Assembly (NCBI GenBank): GCA_950295325.1
Contig: OX485805.1
Coordinates: forward strand, 44,664,758-44,728,757
Length of the DNA stretch: 64,000 nucleotides
DNA from: Polytrichum commune
Taxonomy: Eukaryota > Streptophyta > Polytrichopsida > Polytrichales > Polytrichaceae
Reading direction: 5' to 3'
Part shown: piece by piece, positions 23,190 to 35,396 of the stretch
How the letters are laid out: every line of letters starts with the position of its first letter
Position numbering within the stretch: position 1 is the stretch's first letter
Program-made: the position numbers and the translations under genes
Notes under the pieces: generated by a model
Databases searched by the model: none
What the model was told of the DNA's origin: nothing
Seen by the model: only the letters and a program-made list of their open reading frames with translations

Positions 23190-24210
23190 TGTGATGGTTT
23201 TGGGATCCCCTGTCCGTACATATACGTATTCATATATATATGAATACGTATATGACTCATTTATTAGCAACCTGCTTGCAGCCATGTCTGCAAATCTTGG
23301 TTAGAATGATGCAAATCTTGAATCAGAACGCAATTGAGATACAGAATGAGATTGAGAATGAAACATGAAGAAGAAAGTGATAATTCACATTGCATGTAAC
23401 AAAACAAATGGAATTCAAGAAGCAACATTTTCAGAATATGAGAGGAGTTGGAAAGGATAACAAATTACATTGAAATGCTACACACTTCAAACCCTGCTTC
23501 TTCTCTTTCTGAAAATCCCAGAAATCCTCACAACTGCACACTCAATTGCCTTTCAAATGCACACTCAGGTTAACTCTCTAATGCAGACCTCAAGCCTTCA
23601 CAGCTTATATACAAACCCTAGCATACTCCCATGTACACAAAACTCAGAAGCTTGTAGCTCTCAAGCTTCTGAACTCTTAAGCAAACCCTTAACTCTGAAG
23701 CTTCCTTAAACTCTGAAGCTTCTAAAGATCACCCTTAAGCTCTCAATCCGAAACTCTGAAGCTTTCCTACTCAAGCTCTCAAGCTTTTGAAACACACAAA
23801 CTCTCACACTGAAAGCTTTCACAAACTCACAAGCTTTCACACTCTCAAGCTTGTAAAACTCTCAAGCTTTCACACTCAAACTTCTGAATCTGAAATCTTT
23901 CTAAACTTGCAACAAAACTAATTTAAAACTTCAAGACTAAAAAAAGCAAGAACTTCGCTCTCTAAGCGCTCCGCTCCTCCTCTCCTCGAAATGACAAATG
24001 AGGAGAAGAGGAAGGGGCGCGGGGAGGTAGGTGCTCCGCTAGGGTTTCCCAGCACCTGCCACGTGGCACAACTCCACTGGCTAGGGTTGGGAGGGAGATA
24101 GGATGGGATGATATGGGAGGTGATGGGAAGGGATGGGATGGGATGGGATGCGATGGGAGATGGTTGTATATTGGAACCCTTCATGTTATACTCATGCTTT
24201 GACATATTTA
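23190..24210 (-). promoter_or_regulatory. Probable leader and promoter of the B ParB gene
   Basis: On the minus strand a stretch rich in GAAGCTTGAGAG words (23500-23900) ends near a possible donor CAAGCAG/GTTGCT at about 23262. This mirrors the GAGAG-rich leader and leader intron of the A gene. A local GGGAT/GGGAG repeat lies at 24090-24165. Transcription start not determined. Confidence 0.4.
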
Positions 24211-26409
24211 TATGTAATGAACGCGTTTAGGGCATTAACTTGAAAAGCTTAGTTCAAATACATGAATTTTACTCGTTCCATTTCCTTAGTATCTCTACAT
24301 TTGGATTCCTTGTAAACATATTTTAGAAAAGTATGCTCAGTTAATTCGTAATAAACAATGCATGTCATTTCCTAGGCTATCAATGTAGAATCCACCCCCA
24401 AAGATATGTATATGGTGTTTTAAAATATAGTTTATGTAAGAGCTAGATATCTTTCAATTAATTCGATGGTTCCTCAAATAAATATTACATGCAAAAAAGA
24501 ATTCATAATATGAGATTGCGGAGAGTTGCTATACGTTAGGATGTCAATTCAAGTTCCAATAGGTGTTAGCTTGAACTAATGCATTTCTAGAGTGGTCGAC
24601 TATTTTGCTAGCATCAACTACGAGCTTGCAATGAATGAAGTTAGTGCAATTACAAGCGTTTTTGTGGAGTCAATATTGTTTGTGTGTGTAATGTATCCTA
24701 GTAACAATCTAAAACCTAAACCCAAATACCACATACACAACGTTCACAAACCCTAAACCCCTAAACCCTACCCCCAAACCCTAACCGTAAACCCTAACCG
24801 CAAACCCTAAACCCTACATCCCTACATCTTTTTATCTTACCAACCTTTCTTATATGTGGCCATGTTGTTGTCTGAGGGCATGTCAAATTGGTATACCAAT
24901 GTTGGTTGGATGGAGAATGCTTAATTCCGTTCATAACAACTATAATAATTGATAATGATGCCAATTGTCATTTTCACATTCAAAATTAATAGATTTGAGA
25001 TAAAACTTTGGTTTAGGTGATAAGTGAAATTTCAAATATTATTCCCTCTTTCACCTTAATAGTTCTGAGTGAAATTTCATCACACAGTCCACGATCTTAT
25101 TATAATAACATGCATGTCTTAAGGCTTCAATTTATATCAACACTTTAAGCTATGATGATGCACATCCTTCTCATAGGATGCAAAACATATATTAATTGTA
25201 AGTACATACTATTGTATGCACCATTCCAAATTAATAGTGCATTTCCCCAAACCCTAAAAGTATATTTCCAATAGGACCTCAACTCATTTAATCAAGTGTC
25301 AACTTAAACTAACAATCGAACAATGCATTCAACTATAAATATCACCAATGATCTAATAAACATTTAACCAATGTGTATCCATACCCTTACAACAAGTGGA
25401 GGAAAATTCATTTTCCAATAGGACGTCAAACACATAATAATTGTAACTATGATTCAACGTTACGGTAACTAGTATGGTTTCAAGTCTCAATGATCATTAC
25501 GCTATCATACTATGCAGCATTACAAATTGATTAATCCTTCCTACTCATGCCATTTTAATTCCTTATTTTCACACCTAGATACCATTTGAAAGAAGACCTA
25601 ACTTACATATATTATTAGGTATAATTAGTTCATAATGTCCTCAATCTACCCTAGTGCAAGCCATTATGGATTAAACTGATTTTTTAGTTGTATTCATGCA
25701 CTTGGTGACCATATTACGGTCATTTTTTGATGTGAAACATATGCTACCTATAATTTTAGGGGCGTCCGCAACATGTTCTTAGCCACTCTGACCTCATTGT
25801 GTGTGTGTGTGTATATGTGTATATATGTATATGTATAGATATAGATATATATATGTATATGTATATGTATAGATATATATATATCTATGACTTCGACATT
25901 CATAACTTTATTAGGCATCAATTGTGAATTAACTTGGACTTCATACCTTAGTCGCAAATCATTAAATTTTCAATGTTATCCATCTTCATATTTAGACATT
26001 ATGTGTATATATATATATATGTATATACATATATTTCGATGAGACGTTGGTCACAACTAAGGTGTGCAACCGATTTATATATTTTCAATATGTTGGCGTG
26101 CATGCAAGGCATGTTCCATACATGATAGTGCTATTTATATAATTCCGCATGGATGGAATGGAAGATTGTTAGGTCAAAGAAGGCGGCGGGAATCCGTTTT
26201 TTAAAGAGCATCCAAGGGATTTTGAACCAGCGGGGTGAAGTACTTAAAGCTCTTCCCCCCACAACAAAGCTCTTTTCAGCGGCACATGCAAGTGTGCGCT
26301 CTACAGACCTCACTGAACGCGCTCAAGCCATTTCGTGTGCGCCAACCCTACACCACCCACGTACAGTACAGGCTGTATCTACCGCATATACCGCCGTAAA
26401 TACCGGAAC
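24211..26409. other. AT-rich spacer of element B, no gene seen
   Basis: No convincing protein-like frame. Contains a degenerate CCCTAAA/CCCTAACC telomeric tract at 24748-24816, a TG/TA microsatellite at 25798-25885 and another TA run near 26008. The segment 26145-26400 is GC-richer and gives a 99-codon frame without recognisable features. Confidence 0.65.
24748..24816. repeat. Interstitial telomere-like repeats
   Basis: Successive AAACCCTAAACCCCTAAACCC and AAACCCTAACCG words, a degenerate plant-type (CCCTAAA) tract, on the same strand as the tracts in spacers A and C. Confidence 0.85.
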
Positions 26410-26860
26410 TTTACGAACGCACGTTCGTAAAGATGAGGAGCTTCAGGTTTAGACAAATGATTCGGACCTGTACATGGCAAGGATTTACGAACGTGCGTTC
26501 GTAAATCCCACATGAGAGCATGTTTTGGATTGAGCTACTTATAGATAGTCACATGCACATAATCCATGGCAATTATTTACGAACGTGCGTTCGTAAATAT
26601 GCCTTCGAGGATCATACATACATATTTGACCCGTATCTATTGGTACCTGATGGTCGGTAATTTACGAACGTGCGTTCGTAAATCCCACATGAGAGCATGT
26701 TCTGTATTGAGCTACTCATATGGTTAGTCACATGCACATAATCCATGACAGTCATTTACGAACGTACGTTCGTGAATATGCCTTCGAGGATCATACATAC
26801 TTATTTGACCCGTATCTATTGGTACCTGATGGTCGGGAATTTACGAACGTGCGTTCGTAA
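26410..26860. repeat. B-family palindromes in a 177-bp tandem unit (6 sites)
   Basis: Sites at about 26410, 26483, 26576, 26660, 26755 and 26838. A unit with two sites (26483-26659) is repeated at 26660-26836 with few changes: linkers CCCACATGAGAGCATGTT and ATGCCTTCGAGGATCATAC recur in order. The palindrome arms are nearly invariant. Confidence 0.93.
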
Positions 26861-26929
26861 ATACATGACATTATTGTCTACGCATCCAACAACACATCTT
26901 CATTCATACACATTAGTATGGCAGTGATA

Positions 26930-27312
26930 TACGAACACATAATAGCAAGAAAAATAAGCTCATGGCTCGTCCGTGAAGGATGTGAACACGGGGTCGCACC
27001 CATTTACGAACGTCCGTTCGTGAATGGGTATGTACGTAAAAGTCAACATAATCAAATTCACAATATGAAGGGGCTCAGTGTTCAAAATATTGTTAGAGCT
27101 GATTCAGGCATCATCTGCAGATTTACTACTTTTGTGCGTATGGACAAATGTTCTCTTGTGATAGTATATCGCGCAGGTTCCTAAGTCAATATGGTACTTT
27201 GACCTACAAAACTGATATTCCTGAGGGTGCTCTCAGATGAGGGATCTCGAAGGCCGCCGGATGCACATGGAGAAGTTAGTGAGGTCACGAACGCGCGTTC
27301 GTAAATGCATGT
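26930..27312 (-). pseudogene. Fragment of a second B-type ParB gene (3' part), interrupted by the LTR element
   Basis: Aligns by eye with 17830-18185 of the B gene: the intron with its palindromes (sites at 27002 and 27284), the short exon (CTACAAAACTG with GGATCTCGAAGGCCGCCGGATG) and the start of the next intron. The remainder continues at 38095-38190 on the other side of the retrotransposon. The two copies are clearly diverged, so this is an old duplication. Confidence 0.7.
27308..27312. repeat. Target site duplication CATGT (left)
   Basis: CATGT at 27308-27312 directly before the left LTR is repeated at 38090-38094 directly after the right LTR. Five bases is the usual Ty3/gypsy duplication. 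Confidence 0.92.
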
Positions 27313-29096
27313 TGTGAGGCCAAACCCCCCACCCTTAAGCGTCCGTAGTCCGAGTAGTGGGTTTGGGCTCACATTCCTCCGCGGTATTGGATTTGGACTT
27401 GGATGAGTCCATAGTGCAAGGTTCACCCTTCAAGTGGTCTTGGATTTAACTTTGGTCTTTGCTTCCTTTGTCTTGCCATCGCGAGAGTGCTCCACATTCT
27501 CCATTAAGTTGTGCACGTGGTTTATTTTTAAAGAGAGGATGCAAGTGTTAAAAAAAACACTATTCTCTATAGTCAATCTCAAATACATTTACTTGTGAAA
27601 GCCACACATAACACTAACTAGCATAATGTAACTAACTACTTGTCTATGAGCTAATTAGGTAGGCTATCTACTAAGCTCCTTCATGAACCCATCTCTTTAC
27701 TTTCTAATTACATAAACCTAGCTCCTTCATAAACCCAGCTCCTTCATAAACCCAGCTCCTTCATGAACCCAGCTCCTTAGCTTCTAACTAAACAAACCCA
27801 GGTCCTTCATAAACCCAGCTCTTTACTTTCTAACTAAACAAACCCAGCTCCTTCATAAACCCAGCTCCTTCATGAACCCACAACTTTGTAGTTGTAATCC
27901 CCAACTACCTCACTAATTATTCAAGCCCTTAACTAATCTTCCTACCTAATTTCCCTAATTCTACTAACAACCCCTTTCTAATCACACAATTCTTCTCTAA
28001 TCCTAAAATCCTAAAATCCTAGAGAGGAGAGGGGGAGAGAGAATTTCCTAACTTCACTAAGACTAACTAATCCACACAAGTATATTTTTGCACTCATCAC
28101 AACATCAAGTGCTCAACTCTTAAACATGGAACTTGCAACCACGTGTATTCAAAACATGAACTTAAAGTACCACAAATTGGAATCATGAATTAACTTTAAA
28201 ATCCTTCACGTCAACACTAATTCTACCAAGAGGTCAAGCCCTCTTCAAGGCTAACAAGCCTTGGCTCTCAAACTAAAAACTAAGCACACACATGTGCTCC
28301 AATATGGCTTCCCACACCCACACTTATAACTCGTGGGGTGCCTTGGAGCACAAAGGAAAGAGAGGATGAGTGAGGGAAGAATGAGGGATTATATAGTAAG
28401 CTTGAGGGGGTGAGCACCCTCAAGGCTCACGATAAGCCCTTGAGATTTCCTCCTACTTAGTAGGCGCCAATCCTATCTTCTAAGCCTTCCTCCCTCAAAT
28501 GATCAACAAGGATCCTAATTCGAACATTTAACTAGCCTTGGCTTTCTACCTACCACACTTTACCAAACTTGGGATGCTTCAACCCAAACTTAGCCTCCTT
28601 CGCTTTCCGCCGCCATAACTTTCTCCCCTTACTTTCCCAAATCGTCGCTCACCACTTAATTCAAACCACGATGCTTAACTCGTGATTTGATTGGTGCTTT
28701 GAGAATTTGCTTATCCTCCACCTTGCATTCTTCCTTGGGCCTTCCCCATTAAGTGGCCATGATGAGGTGGTCCACTTGTGCGCTCCATGTGATCCTCCAT
28801 TCATCCCAATTCGAATGCACTTGCCTCTTGAGTCACTTTGGTTGTCTCCATCCATTTGTACTAGCCTACTCACTAACTACTCAATCCAAGTTCTCCTTAC
28901 CTATCCTCATTCACTCAAATCCTTCCGAAGGTAAAAACACAATAACAACTCACATCCTAGCCTCTTACAACATGGTACTTCTAAGACTAACATTTCACTC
29001 TTTTTATATTTTTGTGAAGTAACATGCTACTTCAAAGTGCATCAACTAACGTTTCAAGGGTCTAAGACTAAATGTGGGCACCCTTTTGGGCTCACA
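27313..29096 (-). repeat. LTR (3' LTR in element orientation)
   Basis: Begins TGTGAGGCC and ends GGGCTCACA, giving 6-bp terminal inverted repeats TGTGAG/CTCACA. It contains a CCCAGCTCCTTCATAAA tandem repeat around 27715-27870 and a GAGAGGAGAGGGGGAGAG stretch. Its offset to the other LTR is constant at 8,993 bp, so there are no indels between them. Confidence 0.95.
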
Positions 29097-29157
29097 TAAT
29101 TGGCGACCATCGGGGGATGAATCCAAACATCTCTTGCTCCAAGGGTAAGTTGCCTAG

Positions 29158-32100
29158 TCAAGCTCGGTACTCCTTACATCTACTTCCCGATGTACGGGTA
29201 GGAAAGAGCTCACCATTCAACGTTTCCAATTGAATTGAATTATTAGGAAAGACCTCATAGACAAGGTAAGGTCCTAACCATACCGCATTGAATTTCGCCG
29301 GAAATTCAAGCTTTCGTGCGTCTTGAATCATGACCATCATTCCCGGTGTTAGGGCCCTTCTCTTATGTCGTTTGTCGAAAGTAATCTTTCTCCTTCTTTG
29401 GATTGCCTCAATATGTTGAGCCGCCATTCTCCTCCCTTCGTCAAGTGCTTCCAAATCGGTTAGTCGATTTCGTAAGGATTGACTTTCGGTAAGTCTCGTA
29501 CTCACGGCCACCCTAAGTGACTCGACTTCATATTCGATTGGTAGTGTCGCTTCAAGACCATAGACTAAGGAAAATGGTGTAGCACGTGTAGTTACCTTAT
29601 AGGTTGTACGGTATGCCCAAAGTGCCGCCGTTAGTTTCGTATCCCAATCCCGCTTCGAGTCTATAACCGTCTTGCGTAGTATACTCACCAAAATTCCGTT
29701 AACCCTTTCCGTTTGTCCATTGGTTTGTGGGTGGTAGGGAGTAGTCTTCCGGTGATCAATTTTAAATTTCTCTGTCATCTCTCGAATCAAGTCATTCAAA
29801 AAGTGAGTACCCCTATCGCTTACTAGGATCTTCGGCACCCCGAACCGCGAAATTATGTTTTCGTACATAAATGTTGCCGCGTGTTCCGCCGTGTCGGTCT
29901 TCACCGCTTTGGCTTCCGCCCACTTGGTGAGGTACTCGGTTGCCACCACAATATATTTCATTCCTTTTGAAGATTGGGGATGGACCTCACCCACATAGTC
30001 GATGCCCCATTTTTCGAAAGGAATTAAGGGTAATGATACATGTAAAGGCATCTCCATTCTAAGGTCGTCTCGGGCATACCGTTGGCAAGCGTCGCATTTC
30101 CTTACATAGTCATGGGCGTCCTTAAATAGTGTAGGCCAAAAGTAGCCCGCTCTAAGTATTTTTTGCCCGGTGAGTTGACCCGAGAAGTGACCGCCGCAAG
30201 CGCTATCGTGGCAAGCGATTAAAATCGCTTCAACCTCCGTTTTTGACACGCATCGTCGTAAAATACCATCGGACCCCCTTCTAAACAACCTATGGCCCAC
30301 TACAACAAATTGCCTACTATTTACCCTCACCTTCCTTCTCTCTTCTTTTGTCCACTCTTTGGGCAACTTGTGGGTTGTTAGAAATTCCACTATGCCCGCA
30401 TACCACTCCGGTGTAGAAGTGACCACAAAGAGGCTATCATCTACTAACATATCATTTACCGGATTTTTTCCTATCTCCTCCGACAACCTAGACAAGTGGT
30501 CCGCTTGTAAATGCATACGACCCGGTTTATATTCCACCGTGTAGTCGAATTCTTCTAATAACAAAACCCACCTAGCTAACCTACCACTTAACTCCGCCTT
30601 GTTAATTAGATACTTGATAGCCATGTGGTCAACAAAAAATACAACCGGGTTGCACATGAGGTAATGCCTAAACTTTTTAACGGAAAACACCATGGCTAGG
30701 CACTCCCTCTCCGTTGTAGAGTAGTTTCTTTCGGCGGGGGTCAATTGCTTACTCGCATAAGCTATGGGTTGATCCTTCTCTTTTTCTCCCGTTGCTTGAC
30801 AAAGCGCACTCCCTATTGCCACATTACTAGCATCACAATAGACGTGAAAAGGTTTACCCCAATTGGGTGGTATCAACACCGGATAGGTGCTCAACCTATC
30901 CCGCAATTCCTCAAAGGCTTTTTGACAAGCATCCGTCCACTCGAATTTGACATCCTTTTTGAGCAAATGGGTAATGGGCACCGCTATCTTTGAAAAATTA
31001 GGAATAAGTTCCCGGTACCATCCCACATGTCCTAACAACTTAGAGATCCCCTTGGAATTGGTTGGAGTTGCCAAGTCGCTTATGGCCGCAATCTTATCCG
31101 GATCGGGTTCTCTACCTTTCTCACTAACAACATAACCCAACAACACTCCCTTATTCACTCCCAAAAATGTCTTATCCGGGTTCAATGCTAACCTCATCTT
31201 CCTACACCTAACCAATGCCTCCCTAACACAATGTAGGTGATCATCCACATTACTTTGTGTGCTAAAATCGTCCACAGAGACGGTCATGGATTTGAACAAC
31301 AAGTCGGTGAAGATATACATTACTAATCGTTGGAAAGTAGCCGGGGCATTACATAACCCAAATGGCATCACTACCCACACAAAAGTACCCCAAGGTGTAG
31401 TAAAAGCCGTTTTATGGATATCTTGGAGGGCTATGGAAATTTGATTATAACCCGCATACCCATCCATAAAGGTATATCGCGAATGACCTCCAACCTCCTC
31501 AAGCAACAAGGTGATAAAAGGTAAGGGGAAGTGATCCTTTTGTGTGCACGAATTCAATTTCCTATAGTCGACACAAACCCTTAATTTCCCATTTTTTTTC
31601 TTTACTAAGACCATAGGAGAAACCCAATCCGTGATTTCCACCGGCTTGATAAACCCGGCCTTCAATAACCTTTCCAATTCCGCTTTCACCAACAATTGCA
31701 ATTGAGGATTCATCCTCCTCTCCTTTTGTCTAATTGGCCTCGCCCCCGGAATTAAAGGAATCCGGTGCTCTACCATTTCCCTAGGAATTCCCTTAAGCTC
31801 ATCGTAGGACCATGCAAAAGTATCACTAAACTCATCCACCAAATTGCTATACTCCCTAACCTCTTTCTCCCCCAATTTGGAGCCCATCTTCATTTGTCGG
31901 GTTTTTCCATTCTTTAATTTCACATCCACGTACCGCCAATCCGCTTCCGACACATGTGCTTGTTCCTCTTTGTTCCGATACCAATCGGAAGGCACATTGG
32001 GGTAATCTTTCACATCTTGACCTACAACTATCCCCGTAGACGTGGTCTTGAAATGTAAAGGCTCCTCCAATTTCGATGACTCAATAATCACATCCTCCTC

Positions 32101-34521
32101 TTGAGTCCCATCTACATGAATTAAACTAACCTCACCCTCTTCCACGTCATCTACCCAAGGTGTTAACCCACCGCTAACCCACTCTTCCTCGGTGAGCACC
32201 TCACATGGCTCCAACAATGAGCCCTCTCCTAAACTAACACTAGGAAATTCACTCCCTAAGCCTACTTGGTGAAATGTAACCATTACATCAACCTCGGACT
32301 CGGGGTACTCCCTTAGCCATTGGGCATAATCCCCATTATCCCCATAATTGTAAAAATTAGGACCTAGACTTCCCGAGCCCGAATCTATAACAACCCTTTG
32401 ACCTTCGGGATGGACGACTCCCACCAATGCCTTGCCAATCTCATTCTCGTTTAAGTCATCAATTTCCTTCTCCAATGGCAAATACATCTCCTTCTCCATC
32501 CATCCTTCTAATGAACCAATGGACACTATGACCCTATTACCCTCCGGACCATAAGTGATGGATGGTTTAGGTCCACCCCAATTGACCATAGCATTCGCCA
32601 TCCGCAACCAAGGCCTACCTAGCAAAATGGGGAAGGTGTCCTTGTTGGAGTGCATTTTAATGACATGGAAGGTGACCAAGTACTCCTCACCTCCCGTAGT
32701 CATTCTACAATCCTTGATCATCCCCAAAGGCGTAGTCGAACTTTGATTTGCCATATTTATGACCAAAGGTGAAGGCCCCGTGAGTCCAAGTCCCAATTTT
32801 TTCATAGTATCCTCCGGTAGTATATTTAGACTACTCCCTCCGTCGACTAGCACATTAGGAACCACCTTATCTACTATAACAACTTCTATTTCTATAGCTT
32901 TCACGTCTCTTCCACCTTGTGATTGGATCCTAGCGGCTATTTTAGCTTTCACATTCCTCATCCTCTTGTGTACCGGCATTCCCTCCTTTAATGTTTTCCT
33001 TGCCGTGGGTGAAATTTCCAATAGTTGGCCGAAAGTAATATCCGCCTTGAGTGTACTAAGGTCCGCCCACAAGTCGTACCCGGTAGATCTTTCCACCTTA
33101 GAATTACCCACTACGTCGAATTCGTCTACGGGAACCCCCGGTCCTTCCCATTCACCCACATCGCTATTATCCAAGTCATGTACCGCATTAGTCCTCTCCC
33201 TATCTTGTAAAATTATATTTTCCCTCTCCACATCCTTAGTAGCTCTTCTAGCTACCCTATCCAACTCGGAGAGATTAATCTCTTCATCCGAAGAGTAATT
33301 TCCTTGCTCTCCTATTCCTACCTCCAACGGGGCATCCCCTCTCCTAGCCCTAGTAGTTACCGCTAGTGCAGGTGCTTCTTCAACCACACCCTTACCCTTC
33401 ACTAACTCATATATAATAGCATTGGTGTGAGGAGGCCATTGACTTTGCTCCTCTCCAATTCTCGTTGGGAGAGGAAGCATGTCATCACATGTGGCCTCCA
33501 ACACTCCATCCATGAACCTAACATCTTGGGAGTGAGATGGTCCCGGATCCGTTGGAGGCGCTTGTCTCCCGTTACTACCATTAGGTGGAACTCCTTGTCT
33601 ATTTTGTATTGGAATGTAACCGGTTGTAGTTTGCAAGCCCGCCGGTGGATGAAAAGTTTGCCTAGCATTACTATGGTCATAGTATAAGTTAGGTGGCCTA
33701 AGTTCATTGGCCGGTACTCCTTGTGGCCTAGCACCTCGCATATTATCCCTTGCTTGTTGTTGTGGATTAGCCACCGGGTAAGGCACATTAATTATTTTGT
33801 CCGGTTGGCGACACGTATCCGAGGGATGACTTCCTCCACAATTGCTACAATTAAACTCTTGACCTTCGGACCAACATTGTCCTTGAGCGTGCCACCTTCC
33901 ACAAAAGGGATGAAATTCCTTCTTCTCTAAATTTTGGCCACCTTGCCCTCTAGGTTGTGGTCCTCTATTGCTTCCATTTCCATAGTGAGGTGGCGCTTGA
34001 CCTCGTTGATTTTGTTGAGGTGGGTTACCGTTTCCTCTTTGGTCACGGTTTTGTCCACTTCTACAAAATTGACGCGTGTGGCCCGGTTGGCCACATTGGA
34101 CACACCATAATCCGGAAGAATGCCTACCCGACTCAACCGGGGGTGGAGGCCCCGGTTGTTGACTCCGGATCATTAATGACATTTGATCCGTGAGGCTTTG
34201 CATTTGTTTTATCATAGCCTCTTGGAATCCTAGTTGGCTAGCACCTAGTCTTCTCTCAACCTCCTCCAAGTGTGGATCCGTTCTAGGGGCCGGTAGTGCC
34301 AAAAGAGGTGCCGGTTCCCTAACCGCTAAAGGTCGGGGACCGGTGTCCACAATGGCATATGGAATTTGGTTCTCATACTTAGCGGGTTCTACCGCTACCA
34401 CCCTAGGGCGTATGGGGATGAATTGTGGGATCAATTCATCCTCCCTTCTCCATAGCCTTTCGTGATCTTTATCCAAGTTTTCAATATCTCTAGCCGCACG
34501 CTTGGCATCCGCCAAGGTCAA
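29158..34521 (-). CDS. Ty3/gypsy pol polyprotein
   Basis: About 1,787 codons without a stop. In order: zinc knuckle WCVQCGQPGHTRQFC near residue 139, protease VDGGSSLNILP near 557, reverse transcriptase with SVDDF in place of the common YVDD near 1080, RNase H starting VYCDAS near 1229, integrase with HDSACGGH and KCDACQR zinc site near 1440, GIDYVG and SDRGTHF as catalytic Asp positions, and QTNGQTERVNG for the Glu, ending in a GPYLVYE C-terminal motif near 1755. No chromodomain or envelope frame follows. The listed first residue is a TTG; the frame really continues from gag. The gag frame ends with TAG at 34533 and the pol frame is offset by one, with LERNPLTLADAK following. This looks like a single-base deletion in one gag-pol frame, though a programmed shift cannot be excluded. 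Confidence 0.95.
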   Translation of the reverse strand: MTLADAKRAARDIENLDKDHERLWRREDELIPQFIPIRPRVVAVEPAKYENQIPYAIVDTGPRPLAVREPAPLLALPAPRTDPHLEEVERRLGASQLGFQEAMIKQMQSLTDQMSLMIRSQQPGPPPPVESGRHSSGLWCVQCGQPGHTRQFCRSGQNRDQRGNGNPPQQNQRGQAPPHYGNGSNRGPQPRGQGGQNLEKKEFHPFCGRWHAQGQCWSEGQEFNCSNCGGSHPSDTCRQPDKIINVPYPVANPQQQARDNMRGARPQGVPANELRPPNLYYDHSNARQTFHPPAGLQTTTGYIPIQNRQGVPPNGSNGRQAPPTDPGPSHSQDVRFMDGVLEATCDDMLPLPTRIGEEQSQWPPHTNAIIYELVKGKGVVEEAPALAVTTRARRGDAPLEVGIGEQGNYSSDEEINLSELDRVARRATKDVERENIILQDRERTNAVHDLDNSDVGEWEGPGVPVDEFDVVGNSKVERSTGYDLWADLSTLKADITFGQLLEISPTARKTLKEGMPVHKRMRNVKAKIAARIQSQGGRDVKAIEIEVVIVDKVVPNVLVDGGSSLNILPEDTMKKLGLGLTGPSPLVINMANQSSTTPLGMIKDCRMTTGGEEYLVTFHVIKMHSNKDTFPILLGRPWLRMANAMVNWGGPKPSITYGPEGNRVIVSIGSLEGWMEKEMYLPLEKEIDDLNENEIGKALVGVVHPEGQRVVIDSGSGSLGPNFYNYGDNGDYAQWLREYPESEVDVMVTFHQVGLGSEFPSVSLGEGSLLEPCEVLTEEEWVSGGLTPWVDDVEEGEVSLIHVDGTQEEDVIIESSKLEEPLHFKTTSTGIVVGQDVKDYPNVPSDWYRNKEEQAHVSEADWRYVDVKLKNGKTRQMKMGSKLGEKEVREYSNLVDEFSDTFAWSYDELKGIPREMVEHRIPLIPGARPIRQKERRMNPQLQLLVKAELERLLKAGFIKPVEITDWVSPMVLVKKKNGKLRVCVDYRKLNSCTQKDHFPLPFITLLLEEVGGHSRYTFMDGYAGYNQISIALQDIHKTAFTTPWGTFVWVVMPFGLCNAPATFQRLVMYIFTDLLFKSMTVSVDDFSTQSNVDDHLHCVREALVRCRKMRLALNPDKTFLGVNKGVLLGYVVSEKGREPDPDKIAAISDLATPTNSKGISKLLGHVGWYRELIPNFSKIAVPITHLLKKDVKFEWTDACQKAFEELRDRLSTYPVLIPPNWGKPFHVYCDASNVAIGSALCQATGEKEKDQPIAYASKQLTPAERNYSTTERECLAMVFSVKKFRHYLMCNPVVFFVDHMAIKYLINKAELSGRLARWVLLLEEFDYTVEYKPGRMHLQADHLSRLSEEIGKNPVNDMLVDDSLFVVTSTPEWYAGIVEFLTTHKLPKEWTKEERRKVRVNSRQFVVVGHRLFRRGSDGILRRCVSKTEVEAILIACHDSACGGHFSGQLTGQKILRAGYFWPTLFKDAHDYVRKCDACQRYARDDLRMEMPLHVSLPLIPFEKWGIDYVGEVHPQSSKGMKYIVVATEYLTKWAEAKAVKTDTAEHAATFMYENIISRFGVPKILVSDRGTHFLNDLIREMTEKFKIDHRKTTPYHPQTNGQTERVNGILVSILRKTVIDSKRDWDTKLTAALWAYRTTYKVTTRATPFSLVYGLEATLPIEYEVESLRVAVSTRLTESQSLRNRLTDLEALDEGRRMAAQHIEAIQRRRKITFDKRHKRRALTPGMMVMIQDARKLEFPAKFNAVWLGPYLVYEVFPNNSIQLETLNGELFPTRTSGSRCKEYRA

Positions 34522-34532
34522 GGGATTCCTTT

Positions 34533-35396
34533 CTAGAACACCCTAATAGTTCCGGACTTAAAAAACCCTTGAATGAAAAATTGCTTTAGCGTATCGTCGT
34601 TGAGCATGGTACCCACAAATCTAGTGCACACTAAATCAAACCTCCTAATGTAAGCCGAAATTTCTTCCTCCCTTCCTTGCTTCAATGACGACAATGCCCT
34701 TAATGCGGTACTTTGACCCACTTCCGGCCTAAATTCGTTAACAAACTCCCTTTGTAATTGTTCCCATCCCCTAAAATGTCCCTCGGCATGATCCCGATAC
34801 CATTCATAGGCTTCCCCCTCTAGAGTGGTAGGAAACCACACTAACCAATAACCCGGGTCGGTTATGAGGAAGCTAGCCAACCGTTCGATATACCGTTCCA
34901 TGTGCCGAGAGGGGTCCTCATCCTTGGTCCCATAAAATTTAGGGAGATGAGATGGCATATCCATCGCCGCTAAATTTTGTGGAACCACAATTGGTAGGCC
35001 TCTTGGCCTAACCAATGGGTCTATTGGAGGTATAGGAGGTATGGGCGGAATTGGGGGTATGGGTGGTGGATCCATCCCCCGTTCCTCGGCCATGGTGACC
35101 GGTGAACTATTCAACAATCCCCTATCAACTTCTACCGGGAATTCTTCTCTAAGTGTGTAATTTTCCGAAGAAGTTTCACCACTCAATTTGGAGGGAGTGA
35201 TCTCCTCTTCAAGTTGAGCTCCAAGTTCTAAGGTGTCTAGAATTGACCTAGTCCTAGGTTCGACGTTCAAACAACTCTCTATTCTAACATTATCTTGTTC
35301 TAATCTATCACTGATTTTAGAGGACCGCCTCTTTCGAGTAGATTTCTCTAGTCCTACTATCAAACTTGGTTTTTGTGAGCGAGTCCTACCTTGCAT
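34533..35396 (-). CDS. Ty3/gypsy gag (capsid) frame
   Basis: 287 codons from ATG 35396. The first third is charged and probably disordered, then comes a Pro-Ile repeat (PPIPPIPPI) and a typical retrotransposon gag core: MPSHLPKFYGTKDEDPSRHM, LEGEAYEWYRDH, LQREFVNEFRP, LSSLKQGREEEISAYIRRF and FIQGFFKS. The frame ends eight residues before the conserved continuation into pol. The core motifs appear intact. Confidence 0.9.
   Translation of the reverse strand: MQGRTRSQKPSLIVGLEKSTRKRRSSKISDRLEQDNVRIESCLNVEPRTRSILDTLELGAQLEEEITPSKLSGETSSENYTLREEFPVEVDRGLLNSSPVTMAEERGMDPPPIPPIPPIPPIPPIDPLVRPRGLPIVVPQNLAAMDMPSHLPKFYGTKDEDPSRHMERYIERLASFLITDPGYWLVWFPTTLEGEAYEWYRDHAEGHFRGWEQLQREFVNEFRPEVGQSTALRALSSLKQGREEEISAYIRRFDLVCTRFVGTMLNDDTLKQFFIQGFFKSGTIRVF

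Noticed and set aside
28661-29022. Small frames inside the LTRs (repeated at 37654-38015)
   Set aside because: Identical in both LTRs only because the LTRs are identical; no recognisable protein features.
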